64,000 nt of DNA from the NCBI RefSeq assembly GCF_000004075.3, contig NC_026656.2, positions 21,338,607 to 21,402,606 on the forward strand. Direction: 5' to 3'. The position numbers were made by a program, and so were the translations under genes. The stretch is from Cucumis sativus. Lineage: Eukaryota > Streptophyta > Magnoliopsida > Cucurbitales > Cucurbitaceae. The notes under the pieces were generated by a model. That model had not been told where the DNA came from and made no database searches. It worked only from the letters and a program-made list of their open reading frames with translations. Shown piece by piece: positions 1-11,353 of this stretch. Position 1 is the first letter of the stretch, and the number at the start of each line of letters is the position of its first letter.

Positions 1-1888
1 GGTCATAAAGATTAAAGGCTCTTTCTTTGCCAGACGCCGACCCGACCCGGGCCCATCTTCCATCCTCTAACTCAATTCCATTCCTCTTTATATTTTTTTA
101 AATTCTCATTTCCTTTTCTTAATTAATCATTATTTTTTATTTTCTACATTCTTTTCCAAATACGTCATGTTTTTCCCTAATTCAAGAATAAGAAAATAAA
201 ATTATTTGAAATACTAATACTAGGACTTATGATAAATAACCTTTTTTTTTTTTTTTTAAATTAATGGTTCATACTTTCTTAGGCCAAAATGATTTTTTTT
301 TCTTTTTTCCAAAATTGTCGATCAGTGTATATTTATTTATTTACTGCTTGTAAAATATTATTGAGTGATAATAATTATATTTTTAGTCCAGATGATGGGG
401 TATGATATGGTAATTAACTTGAGGTGTATAAATAAGAAAGATTGACAAACTTCGAGTAGTGTTTTACTACACCAGCTTTGATGTTTATTAGACCCAAAAA
501 TAATGATATTAGGGAGATTTTAAAGGATTGGTATATATGTGTTAGCTTTCAATAGAGTTTTAATAATGGGAATCACTTTGAAATAAGATTTTTATGAAAA
601 GAAAAATCAACTGAAAAATATAATATACAGTAAGTAATTGGGTCAGACTTATAGGTGTGGCTTTTAGGTTTACATTTTGTTTATTTCAAAATTAGATAGT
701 AATAGATCATTTTTATCTTGGTATTAAGAAAGAGATAATTTTGAAACATTTGTATAAGGTTTTGGGAAATTTTAAAGAATATACATAATATTGTATACAA
801 TTTAACCTTTTCAAATATTGGATTTTACTCACCAATATACCAACTAACTATTCCCTCCCTTTTAAGTACTCCACCTCGGTAGTTAAGACTAATACAATCC
901 ATCAAAATTCAAATAGAAAACAACTGTTGTACTCAAAACAAAAGATAAATCCAAAACTTACAAACACAATTTGTTCAAAAAAAAAAAAAAATACACCTCA
1001 AATAATTTGTCAAAGTTCGATTAAATTATATGATTTTTTTTAATGTCAAAAATATAAATAAAGAAAAATATTTACAGTAACATTAATTTTATAATTAAAA
1101 AAACAACCAATAAAACAAATAAATAGAGCTCTAAATCACATTTTATCGAACAAAGATTACGATGATATGGATATCTTTTTTTATTGTACATAGGGGAATA
1201 GATTTAATTATTTGATCCTAAGTCACACATTATCTTATATTTATCTTCTTTGATGATTTTTTTGTGACCTTAAACATATTTTCTTAGTTTTGGTATAGAA
1301 AGTTAAAGCGCATATAGGGTGAATTTGTGATAGCAAAATCAAGACACGATTACTCAGAGCATGCAAACACAAAAAGAAATGAAAACCGATGTGGTGCTTA
1401 CCACAAAACTGCCTTATTCTCGATTTATCTTTTCTAATGTTTAAATTAAATTAAAGGTTTTTTTTTTAAAAAAAATTAAAACTATGCCAATATGGCATAC
1501 CTTAAAAACTAAATTTATAATTCCTTTTAAAATAATGGTGTTTGTTTTCTAAGGTGTGTATTTTTAATATTTGGAAATACATTGTTGTTCCTTTAGTGTC
1601 AAATAATATAGTATTTCATATATATAATATGTCTTATAGGAAGCCAATAAACAAGTGTTCTCGAACTCAAATCCTCCATCGAAAATTTGAACTAAAGAAA
1701 TAATAAAATAAAACATAATGTTTTATATTAGAAAATTGAATTTCATTGGATGTAAGTATTTAAGTGAAATAATAACAATAATAATAATAATAATAAAAGA
1801 AATAGAAAGGACAGCAACGATCCTCAATGCTTTTACTATCCCTTCTTCTTTCCCACCCTAAAATTTAAACCCCAAAATCCTTTCCTTT
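1..1888. other. Intergenic, AT-rich
   Basis: No gene is seen here. The first 60 bases are distinctly GC-richer and include a GGGCCC site, so they may belong to the promoter or 5'UTR of a gene lying to the left of the window. The rest is low-complexity AT-rich sequence with poly-A/T tracts. An (AAT)n microsatellite lies at about 1769-1796, just upstream of the next gene. Confidence 0.6.
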
Positions 1889-1988
1889 CAATTCATCTCT
1901 TCCAAAATGTCTCCCCGTTCCTCCCCTTACGCCGCCTGCTTCCGCCCTCCGACCAGCACCCCTCCCCCCCCTCACCCCGCCTCCTCCC

Positions 1989-2891
1989 ATGTCCAGCCAA
2001 TCCAACCTCACCACCGCCCTCTACCAAACCCCCACCGCCGCCTTCTCCCTCACCTGGTCCCGCACCCTCTTCTCCCGCACCCTCCATCTCACCTCCGACC
2101 GCAGCCACTCCTGCTGCCTCCACCTCAACTCCTTCGCCTTCTGGAAAAAATCTGGCTCCAAGCATCTCCCCGGCTCCCCTTCTCTCCGCCTCTTCTGGGA
2201 TTTCTCCCGGGCCCGATTCGGGTCCGCTCCGGAGCCCCGATCCGGATTCTACATCGCCCTCCTCGTTGACAACCAAATGACCCTCCTCGTCGGTGATTTG
2301 GTCAAGGAAGCTTACGCCAAAACCAAAGCTCTGAAACCCAAAAACCCTCAATCTCTTGTTCTGAAAAGAGAACAAGTAGTTGCTCACAAAATCTACTCGA
2401 CGAAAGCCAAAATCGGCGGTAGAATCCGGGACATCCAGATCGATTGCGGCTACAACGACGATACCCGGCTCTGTTTTGCCTTCGACGATGTTAAGGTTCT
2501 GGAAATCAAGCACTTGAAATGGAAGTTCCGTGGAAACGAGAAGGTCGATGTGGAGGGAATTCCGGTCCAGATCTCTTGGGATGTATACAATTGGGTGTTC
2601 GGCGACGAGAAGGATCACGGCCACGCCATTTTCATGTTCAGATTCGACGAAGACGATGAAGAATTAAGAACAGAGACGCCATCGTTTCAGAGGAATGGGA
2701 TGGAGCATTGGTCCATCAACAATCACTCCAGAAGAATGAGAATGAGTTCCTCTTCCTCCTCACTTTCCATGTCGTCGGTGGGTTCCTCCGCCGGTAGCTC
2801 CTCCGTTCTCGACTGGACAACCGTCGAGGAATCCGAGCTCGGCGGCGGCCCATCTACCTTCTCCCTTCTCGTTTACGCTTGGAAAAAGTAG
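1989..2891 (+). CDS. DUF868 family protein
   Basis: Single open frame of 300 residues that reads like the plant-specific DUF868 family (Pfam PF05910), whose molecular function is unknown. Visible family-like segments are NLTTALYQT near the N terminus, a GFYIALLVDNQMTLLVGD stretch at about residues 86-103, a central block with IDCGYNDDTRLCFAFDDVKVLEIKHLKW, and a C-terminal VYAWKK. A serine-rich linker lies at about residues 245-270. No signal peptide or membrane segment is seen. The gene is intronless and GC-rich compared with its flanks. An in-context ATG at 1907 (CCAAAATG) is in another frame, and its first residues (SPYAACFRPP) look like a DUF868 N terminus. The true protein may therefore start there, with a frameshift at an 8-C run at 1964-1971. 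Family call is firm; the start is uncertain. Confidence 0.88.
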   Translation: MSSQSNLTTALYQTPTAAFSLTWSRTLFSRTLHLTSDRSHSCCLHLNSFAFWKKSGSKHLPGSPSLRLFWDFSRARFGSAPEPRSGFYIALLVDNQMTLLVGDLVKEAYAKTKALKPKNPQSLVLKREQVVAHKIYSTKAKIGGRIRDIQIDCGYNDDTRLCFAFDDVKVLEIKHLKWKFRGNEKVDVEGIPVQISWDVYNWVFGDEKDHGHAIFMFRFDEDDEELRTETPSFQRNGMEHWSINNHSRRMRMSSSSSSLSMSSVGSSAGSSSVLDWTTVEESELGGGPSTFSLLVYAWKK

Positions 2892-5441
2892 GCCACAACT
2901 TCACCAGAACTTCAAAATCGGTAAAATCCCAATTCATTTTTCTTTTTACAAAAACACTAACACCATTAAAAATTACAACAACCCATTATCAGAATCATTC
3001 TAAATTTGTATGAATATTCAAATTCAGCCTTTCAATTTCACTACACTGATCTAACATAGAAGCAAATTGGTCATTTTTTTTCCATGGGATTCGATTGATT
3101 GTACTGTACAAATATTCAGAAATTCTTGCTTTTTTTTTTTTCTTTTCTTTTCTTTTCTGTATCTGTTTCGTCTGTAATTTTCCTTTTTCCCAGTTGAAAT
3201 TATCAGATATTTTTTTTGAGAAATTTTGACTTTGTAATTGTATTGTAACGTACGGGATATTTCATTAGAAACCAGCAATGAAATTACGATAAACAATGAT
3301 TTGTTGTTATTATGATGAGATCATGAGGTGTTCGATTAGAATATGATTTGTTGATAATTGTGAATCAAGAAATGTTTAGTCTGAATTTGTTGGATACAAA
3401 AGAAGAAGTCAAAAAACACGTGGCAGTATAGGAATGGATTAACCTGATGACAGTCTCGTGAAGTGGCAATGGCGGATCTGGACCGTCAAAAGAATGAAAA
3501 CGATGACCACGTGTTTGACTGTGATTTGATGGAAGGAATTATTTTGTTGTTTCGGTGTCATAGCCATACCCAATGAGGAGAGCGTTGCAGGCAAATAATG
3601 TAAAGACGAGAGGAGCTGTTAATTCACGTGGCAGAGCTACGTTCTCGAGGTTTGACTCTTTGACCAAATCTATTTATTCTTTACCATTAAACCACACCCC
3701 TTAATACTTCATTCATAAACAAATCACTCTTAATTCTTTATACTAACAATTTACTCTCATTAAATTTGTAAGAAAACATATGTATCAAGTTTACTCTCAT
3801 TAAATTTCATGATTTTGTTCAGGTAACATACAATAATTCATTGACAGAATACTTAAGTGATACATGAGTAACCCTTTCTCATCCTATTCAAAACTTGTTA
3901 TTCAACATATTACAGCACAATAAATTTTTGTGAACTTAATTAAGTCGTTTAATGTGCTATCTATATGGAGTTTAGTTCAATTAGTATAAATTATATATTA
4001 TGGATGAAGAAATTAGATGTTTAATTTTCTCGTCCAACATATACTTAAGCCCAATATTGTAAAATTTGCATAAACAAAAGCAGATCTATAATTTTATTAA
4101 AATTAGCATATATAGATATTAAAATCAAAACTATACATATAAGCAAGGACAAAAAACAAATTAAACATCCATCGATAAACTCAACAAGCAACAATGAAAT
4201 GATTCAAAGGTTCCTACAAGATTCAAATATTTGTATGTGTACTTTCACATTTTGTGTTTGTAGAAAGAAAAACTGAGATAATTGTTGTTGTTTCCCAAAA
4301 AGAGTAATGATATTTTCTTTGAGGGCTTTGTCCATTACATGTGGAACTGTTGTAGTGTTCACAATAATTCCCGAACCCATGCTTTATAAGTAATGATTTT
4401 TTTTTTAATGTTTTTCTTATTAGTTCAATACATAATACACTAATATAATTTTTCAAAAAGAAAGGATACTTATAATATTAACTTATATATACTTCTCGCT
4501 AATAATTTGAACTTTTTTGGTTTCAACTTATACATACTTTAGAATAAATGTAAACACAGTAGTGTAAGATGGAGCAAGTTTCAAATCTCTATAGTGTTTT
4601 GTCACAACAAGTAAAGTTTCACTTCCAAATTAATAATTATAACAAGCAATTATTATATAACTAAACTTAGATCAGAGAGATAAAAACATTACGATTCATA
4701 ATTATAGTGATTAATTGGTTGTTTACTTTTCACTTAAAAAAGTTGGTGATTTTCTTTAAATCCTATATTCAAACTCATTACTTTTTCTAAAAGATATTAA
4801 ACAAATATCATCCTATATACCATTACTTCTTAAATATCGATATTAAAAATTTCTCTCACATTTGTTATATAAAGAATTTTTTAAAAATGAAATCTACCTG
4901 AAGTAACGTAAGTTCAAGATTTATAGTTTGAATACTATATTTGTTATTTTTTAAATGAAAAAAGAACTTTGTCATACCATTGTCAATAAATTTATAAACA
5001 ATCCACGTTACTAAAGCTCAACGAACATTTACAGGAGGGCTCGAGAAAGGAATTGATGACCCGACCTTTACTAAATTCTTGTTCGCAAGTAGGGTTAAAT
5101 TAAGTTACATGAAAAAAAAAATTGTTTTGTATTTATAAGTGGTACATAATTAAATAAAGAATAATGTGTAAGAATTGGGTTGATAAATAAAAGAATGAAG
5201 AATTGGTTGATAAATAAAAGAATGAAGAGGTAATGAATAATGAAGAAGAAGCAAACCGTTGCAAACCCAAAAACCGATAAAAACAACATCACCTTCAACA
5301 TTCCAAAACCAATAAAACAATATATAGGGAAACACATCATATCATATATATTAAAAATATATATACCTATTTTTCAACAATTAAAATTAGGAAATTCTAG
5401 AAGTTTAATTAGGGAATAATAATCCAAAACTCATCATAAAA
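2892..5441. other. Intergenic between DUF868 and DeSI-like genes
   Basis: No convincing gene. The two flanking genes converge on this block, so it should hold both 3' ends. The stretch at 3400-3670 is promoter-like (three G-boxes and several W-boxes, listed separately). A 27-bp direct duplication (TTGATAAATAAAAGAATGAAG units at 5180 and 5207) and an 18-bp repeat (units near 3751 and 3790) are present. Short open frames on either strand are AT-biased and unrecognised. Confidence 0.55.
3417..3632. promoter_or_regulatory. Cluster of three G-boxes with W-boxes
   Basis: CACGTG occurs at 3417-3422, 3508-3513 and 3625-3630. The first and third extend to CACGTGGC, the ABRE core bound by bZIP factors in ABA responses. 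TTGAC-type W-box cores occur around 3515, 3652 and 3660. The density suggests a stress or ABA-type regulatory module, but no gene start is visible nearby on either strand, so the target is unknown. Confidence 0.4.
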
Positions 5442-6576
5442 CTACAGCTTCAACAGGAAAGTAGAGGTTGAAGAAGAGAGCAAAATAGAAGAAGAAGATG
5501 GAGCAGAATGTGTTTGTTTACTTGTTTTTCTAACCACGGAATTTGAAGCTTTTGAAGAAGATAACGGTGTCGGAGTTGCTGCAGCTCCAGATTTCAAACC
5601 ACTTTGATATCTACTTGATTGTGTTCTCAATTTCTTCTTCTCTCTGTTCTGGTCTGCTTTCACTTCACCAACCTTCATTTCATTCAATCCCACCGGAAGA
5701 ACACAGTTGCATAGAAACCCTATTCCATAAACACCAATTCAATTACATTTATGCATTCTCTCCATACAGAAACATTCAAATCATGAACAGAGAAAGTTAG
5801 TTACCCAGTCGAGCAAGACGATTTACCCATCTAGGGATTGGTTTTCCTGTCAATCTGATACAAACGTCGTTACAAAAATGGTTACAGTTCTTGGTGATGA
5901 GATGATAGGTATTTCCAGAATACTCTTCGGCTAGTTTCTCCATGAATGATCGAATCTCTCTAGGACTTAGATTCGTCCTTCCTATTAAAATTGATTTTCT
6001 GTATGTGAATCCTGGACAATGCTTTGGCTCCACTTCGAATATCCCTGTACTCGCATGCTCATGAGCTCCAAATGCGTACTCAACTCCATGAACTGCAACC
6101 AAATTCAACCTAAATTACCGTTTATCTCCAATTCACATATTCCCCTTTCTCAAATCAATTTTTGTTAGATTAAAGAAATCAGAGTAAATCAATACCAGAA
6201 AACAGATTCTGAAGACCTAAGATCTGCTTAAATGTTCGAAAATTACAAAATCAACAAATCATTCACCAAATATTTTACTATTCCTAACAGGAAAACGATT
6301 AGAATCCAACTCTCGACTTTGGGAGTCACTTTCTCAGGAAACAAACAGACCAGAAGGCGAGAAAAAGGCGGAAAAGTAAAACAGAAACAATAATAATAAT
6401 AATAATAATAATAATAAAGGACAGAATCGTTGCTGACCTTGTACGCCGGAATGGTAAACACCGAGGCCAAGCCAATAGGCGTACCCATTAATCGGCGTTA
6501 AATCGTACACATTCAGGTAAACCGGAACCGCACCAATCTTCTTCCTATTCGACACAGTGACGATTCTACACAACAT
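5442..6576 (-). CDS. DeSI-like PPPDE-domain peptidase, three exons
   Basis: I assemble exons 6576-6438, 6092-5805 and 5719-5442 on the minus strand, all with GT-AG introns, giving 234 residues. The PPPDE/DUF862 fold is seen from PVYLNVYDLTPING (residues 18-31) through VYHSGVQVHGVEYAFGAHEH and ITKNCNHFCND to PRWVNRLARLG. His42 (YHSG) and Cys116 (KNCNHF) fit the papain-like catalytic pair of DeSI (deSUMOylating isopeptidase) proteins. The C-terminal ~75 residues are Ser/Thr/Lys-rich and look disordered. Known relatives remove SUMO or ubiquitin from substrates; the substrate here cannot be told. The start is the first ATG in frame, with MLCRIV preceding the domain. Intron 1 carries an (AAT)n repeat at 6388-6417. 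Confidence 0.88.
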
Positions 6577-9466
6577 TTTCCAGTTCGTGTAGAAGAGTGA
6601 AAGAACCGGCGTAACCGGCGTAACCGGCGGCGGAGATGGAGAATCGGGGAAGGGGATGGAAGAATAGGATTTGAAAACAGAAAAAGAAAAAAAAGAAGTA
6701 ATAAAATTGGAATTGAGAATGGAAAGTGAGGGAAATGATTTTGAGTTCTTGAGGAGAGGATTGTTGTTGTTGTTGTTCTTCTTCTCTGTGTCCGCGTGCC
6801 TTTTCCTTTTCAGTTTCACTGTTCTTTACTTTAATAATGCCTTTTTTGTAATTATACTTTGGGGAACACACTATTCTTCTTCTTCTTATCTTAATTCTTC
6901 TTTTCTAATTTAATACATTTTTCATTTTTCCAAAACAAAACATTTTAGTTTTTTTTTTTTTATAATTATTATTTTCTAAAAAATTTATATCCAACCAAAT
7001 TATTGATTATTAATTCTCATATGAATTTTAAATGTGAAAAATCTTGAAATAAAAAAAAATTATTAGTTTCTTTTTATAAATGATTTTTCTAAAAACCCAA
7101 ATAACAATATAATTGTTTTAAATGCTACAGCTATCTTAGACTACCATCTCCCTCTTTTCTAGTCTTTTTTTTTTTTTGGCTTTTAGCTTATTTCTTTTGG
7201 TTTAATTCCAACCACAACAAATTGTTATGAGTAAAATTATTTTATTAATCAAATTTGGATTCTACTGATTATATTAATTGTTATTTGACTGGATGATAAA
7301 GCAAGGAAATAGACTTCACTAAATATTTGGTCCATAACATTGGTAGAATTTGAAAATTTTCATTCTCGTAGCTTATTAACTCAATACACCATAAAAATCA
7401 CTAGTATTCCTTAGACTTAATAATTAAACTATAATAAAAAAACACTATTATGGCTTTTGTTAGGAAATAATATAATTAGCTATGATTAAATAATCTAAAA
7501 CCCCGTAAGAGTAGAAATAAACAAATGAGCATGTAAAACGTATACATATGTTTAGGTTTTTTTGGTACTTCATTTTCAATTTTGATTTCAACTAATAGTT
7601 TCTTTTGAAGGGAAGAATACGGCGGCGAAAAAGAAACGGTTAGTGGGAATAAATAAATAAATAAATATAGTTGTTTAAAAGAAGACAACAAAAAGAAAAT
7701 TGTATTTGTACTATAATAAATAAATAAATAAGAAATAAGAAAGAAAAGGTGTATTTAAAATTTATGTATAATGAGTCATGACAACTTGGGATGACAAAAT
7801 TTTCTTCAAAAGCAACACTTTTTTTTTATATATATAATTATTTTAAATTAAAAAGGAAAAAAGTAGATCATAATTATTTGAAACAATTAAAAGAGTATAG
7901 GTTTATGAAATAAAAGGATTAATAAGTAATAAAAAAAAAAGAATAAAGTGATATATTTCATATTTGTATAAATATAAACTATGAAGTTGGATTATTAATT
8001 TTAAAAAATGTATGGCTGGAATAAGTGGATGATAACTGGACCATGTGGATGTGGAACCTACTTTTGTGTTATCCACTCACATTTCTTAATTGATATAAAT
8101 ATCCTTCTATTAATTATAATTAAAGTATTGTATTAGTATTATTATTCTTTTAATAATCTATTTGTTTAAGTTTGAAAAAGAAATGGTTTCAATATTTACT
8201 GAGAAAAGGTATTTTAAATTCGAAAAAAATTATTGGTTCGAGGATAACTAACTCTCTTTAAACATGTTTCACAATTGTATACTTAATTCTTGTTTTTCTT
8301 AACCTATTCTTCCATTACTTTTTCTATCTTCAACTTACACACCACACTGAATATGTTTATAAAACAATATGAATGTTTGAAATATATTGATGAATTACAA
8401 ATTAAAGGAAGAAGATTAACAAAATGCAATAAAATGGCTCCGTTTCTTATAAAGTAAATAAATTATAGAAGATTAAGTAAAAAAAGAAAACAATATAGTT
8501 TTGTTATACTTTCAATTACGGTGTTTGAAGCGTCATGCAAATTATTTATTGAATGGTACAAGTAATTGTTTATAAAAGAGATTGGGAAAATAGAGAAACA
8601 TCTCTTTATATTTTAAAGGACTATTTGTGATTGTTGAAATAGTTGAAATTCCATATGAAATCAAACAAATTTAATTTTTTTAATAATTAAAAACAAACAA
8701 TTTAAAGGTTATTATTAAAATAAAAATTAAAAACTTCACTTTTGCCTATCACATTTTCTTTAACTATGGTCTCACAACACTAGCTAATTTTAATTAATTT
8801 TATTATGCAGATGTTATGTTCTTCTCTTTCCACTATATTTTCATAATTTTTAGTGGCAGTGTATTCTTTGAATTTTAAGTAAGAAGTATTATTTATTTTA
8901 TAAAAAATATGTGATTCTAAAATTTGAAATGGAGAGATAATGTAAAAGTTCTAATGTTGATGTATTTTTGGACGATCGAATAATCATAAGATATATACTT
9001 TGTAATATAAAATCATTAATTAGTTGTATAAAAATAGAACAAGAGGCTTGGCCGATGAGTGTTTATATCATAACAATTAAAGCCATTCATTCTAAATGGA
9101 CCCATATTTGTAAGTCATTCATTCTTAATTGGACCTTATATGGTCCATGCAAACATGATTAACTAAAGATCATTTTATATCTATATATCATCATCCTATT
9201 TGATTTGCTTTCTTCACAAACTTGAATATAGAATTTTAAATTAATTAATTAACTCAAACATGTCAACACATAAGTTTTCTTTTATATCTATATATCATTA
9301 TCGTTCGACTTAACTTATACACTATTCAACTAACCTCACAGAATAACCTATCTGATGGTTAGGATTTATGATTTAAGATTAAAGTTGGAATTTAAGATTA
9401 AAGAATGCATAATGTTGGGCAGGTTATTCTTCATCTCTTTTTTGTTATTCAAAATGACCTAAAACT
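6577..9466. other. Intergenic, AT-rich
   Basis: The first ~300 bases should include the promoter and 5'UTR of the DeSI-like gene on the minus strand. The rest is AT-rich sequence with homopolymer tracts and TAAATAAATAAA repeats (about 7650 and 7715). Around 9080-9150 there is a short imperfect repeat (ATTCATTCTAAATGGACC and a near copy about 38 bp on). No gene was recognised. Confidence 0.55.
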
Positions 9467-10405
9467 ATGTTAGACCTTTGTATTTATATTCGATGTATAG
9501 ATTGTAGATTGTGTACATGTTTGATATTCAATTTGTTGTATATTTTGAAATTACAATATGCTATTGCAGCAGCGAAGAAAGAAAATGAAAAGTATGAAAA
9601 AATTATAGAAGAGCTTAGGTGCAAGAATTTTCTTCAACGTTTGAGGACCTCAAATCCAAAAGTAGGGACGTGAACAAAATGGGCAAAGATGAAAGTTGAA
9701 CATTATTACGTATTGCGTTGAAGAAACATGAGGTTGCTTCAAAGAGAAACGACCCTTGCTCTAGTGTTCCAGAAAATTTTTTTAGTGTTCCAGAAAACGA
9801 CCATAAACCCTAAACCCTATGATCACACTGGACAATTATGTTGAGGCAATTTTTTTAGTTTTTAGATTTTATTATTCATTTGTTTTTTTAACCTACAAAT
9901 ATGTACTTTTTTAATATTTTAATATACTTTTGATTTGATATTTTAATTTTACGTTTCTGTTTTACAATTTCAATCGGGATTAAATTGAATTTGATCTTAA
10001 TACAACAAAAAAATTTAATAATAAAATGTTTTTAAAAAATATGGTAAAAGGGTTTTTTCGACGCACACCGCGTCACACAAAGCTATGTCAACGCCACATC
10101 GGCTCTGACTTCCACGATGCTTTGACTCCACATCGGCATTAGTATATTGCCGACGTTAGGGTGTAATGTTGACATTAATATATCGGCGACATGTTGACCT
10201 TGTCGGCAAAACACGTGTCGGCCAAAAGTCTATGTCAACGTCTTCACGTTCATGCGTCGACATTACCTCTTACAATTAATGTCGACATTACCTCTTACAA
10301 CGCTCTTGTCAATGTGTCCTTTTGTGTCGTGGTAGCCTTTGCTGACACACTGTGACTTTCTAGTGACGCGCAACTACATCAGTAGAACCCTGAATTCTTG
10401 TAGTG
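9467..10405 (+). mobile_element. CACTA (En/Spm) transposon remnant, right end
   Basis: The right boundary reads GAATTCTTGTAGTG, the inverse of CACTACAAGAATTC, which is the characteristic plant CACTA terminal repeat. It ends at 10405. The 350 bases inside it are rich in short GTCGAC, GCCGAC, TCGGC and CGACGT motifs in both orientations, as expected for the subterminal transposase-binding repeats of this superfamily. A 20-bp unit (GTCGACATTACCTCTTACAA) is repeated at about 10257 and 10282. Upstream, at about 9565-9673, a short Glu/Lys-rich coiled-coil-like frame (KKENEKYEKIIEELRCKNFLQ) may be a leftover of the element's protein. No matching left end was found, so the left boundary is only a guess and the copy appears truncated. 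Confidence 0.55.
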
Positions 10406-10808
10406 TGATCCTAACATTGAAGTGGGAAGAAAACTAGTAGAAAATTAATTACTTCTAAAAAGATAGAAATATAATTTTATTTTTTAAAAAATGTGAATTT
10501 TATGCCACGATTTATATTCCTTATAGCTCTTTTAAAAACCTTTTTATATTACATTTTTTTTATTTCAACAACAAATAAGTAGGATCGGAGATATTTCGAT
10601 TTTAGTTCAGAGTTTATATATTAACGGATTAGACTTATTTTATGTTGTTCATCTTATCTTAGTTTTGGAACAATAATTGCATAACTTTTACGATAATAGA
10701 TATAATATTTTAAATAGTATAAAATTTAGAGGACTTTAAATTATATTAAATTTAAGAGAATTTGTCAAAAATAGAAAATTTTAAGAGATTATATTCTTTT
10801 TTTCTTTT
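10406..10808. other. AT-rich spacer between the two transposons
   Basis: No feature seen. This is the flanking DNA into which the Gypsy element inserted, 3' of the CACTA remnant. Confidence 0.5.
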
Positions 10809-10813
10809 ATGTG
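10809..10813 (+). repeat. Left target-site duplication (ATGTG)
   Basis: ATGTG directly before the 5' LTR matches ATGTG directly after the 3' LTR. This is the 5-bp duplication left by Ty3/Gypsy integration. Confidence 0.9.
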
Positions 10814-11224
10814 TGTAGATACCGTATTTTGTCCTGCCTTTTTATTTTTTTCATTAATTAATTTATTATTTTTTTAAAAGAATTTGAATTTGAATTTAAA
10901 TTTAAATCTTAATTTTTAAATTTATGTTTTAAAACAAAAACAAAAATAAAAACATATTTAAAATTAAATTTAAAAGTAAAGATTTTGTTTTTCTTCTCCC
11001 TATTTTCTCAACCATCCCCTGTTTTACTGAGTCACAACCCTCCCACTTTCTCCCAATCTCTCACGTTCTCCCACTCTTCCACCTTCTTCCCCAATCTCTC
11101 ACGTTCTCCCACTCTTCCACCTTCTTCCCCAATCTCTCACGTTCTCCCACTCTTCCACATTTCTCTATATTCCATTTCACTATCTAAACCTACTTCACTT
11201 CTATCTAAAAAGGAGACATTTCCA

Positions 11225-11232
11225 TATAAAAA
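11225..11232 (+). promoter_or_regulatory. LTR TATA box
   Basis: TATAAAAA in CCATATAAAAAGAG, about 410 bp into the LTR and after the pyrimidine-rich repeats. A transcription start is expected some 30 bp downstream, giving a short U3 and an unusually long transcribed R-U5. The same box is at 21430-21437 in the 3' LTR. Confidence 0.5.
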
Positions 11233-11353
11233 GAGAAGGAGACGATTCAGAAAAGGAGGATGTTTTTTTTTATTATTGGAGGATTTAGAAAGAGGTGAAG
11301 AGTGAAAGAAGATCAAAAGGAATAACCTTTGGCATTGAAGGGCAGACCTGCTG

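Noticed and set aside
1893..2624. Minus-strand 243-residue frame opposite the DUF868 gene
   Set aside because: Gly/Glu-rich shadow of a GC-rich real gene; the plus strand carries family motifs.
3473..3580. 35-residue frame starting MADLDRQKNENDDHVFD within the G-box cluster
   Set aside because: Short, unrecognised and spans the regulatory motifs; not enough to call a peptide gene.
9806..9823. AAACCCTAAACCCT, telomere-like repeat
   Set aside because: Only two units; a short telo-box-like motif, not an internal telomere array.
10985..11305. 106-residue frame in the 5' LTR and its counterpart in the 3' LTR
   Set aside because: Made of the 38-bp pyrimidine repeats (Ser/Pro/His-rich); no domain and located in the promoter part of the LTR.
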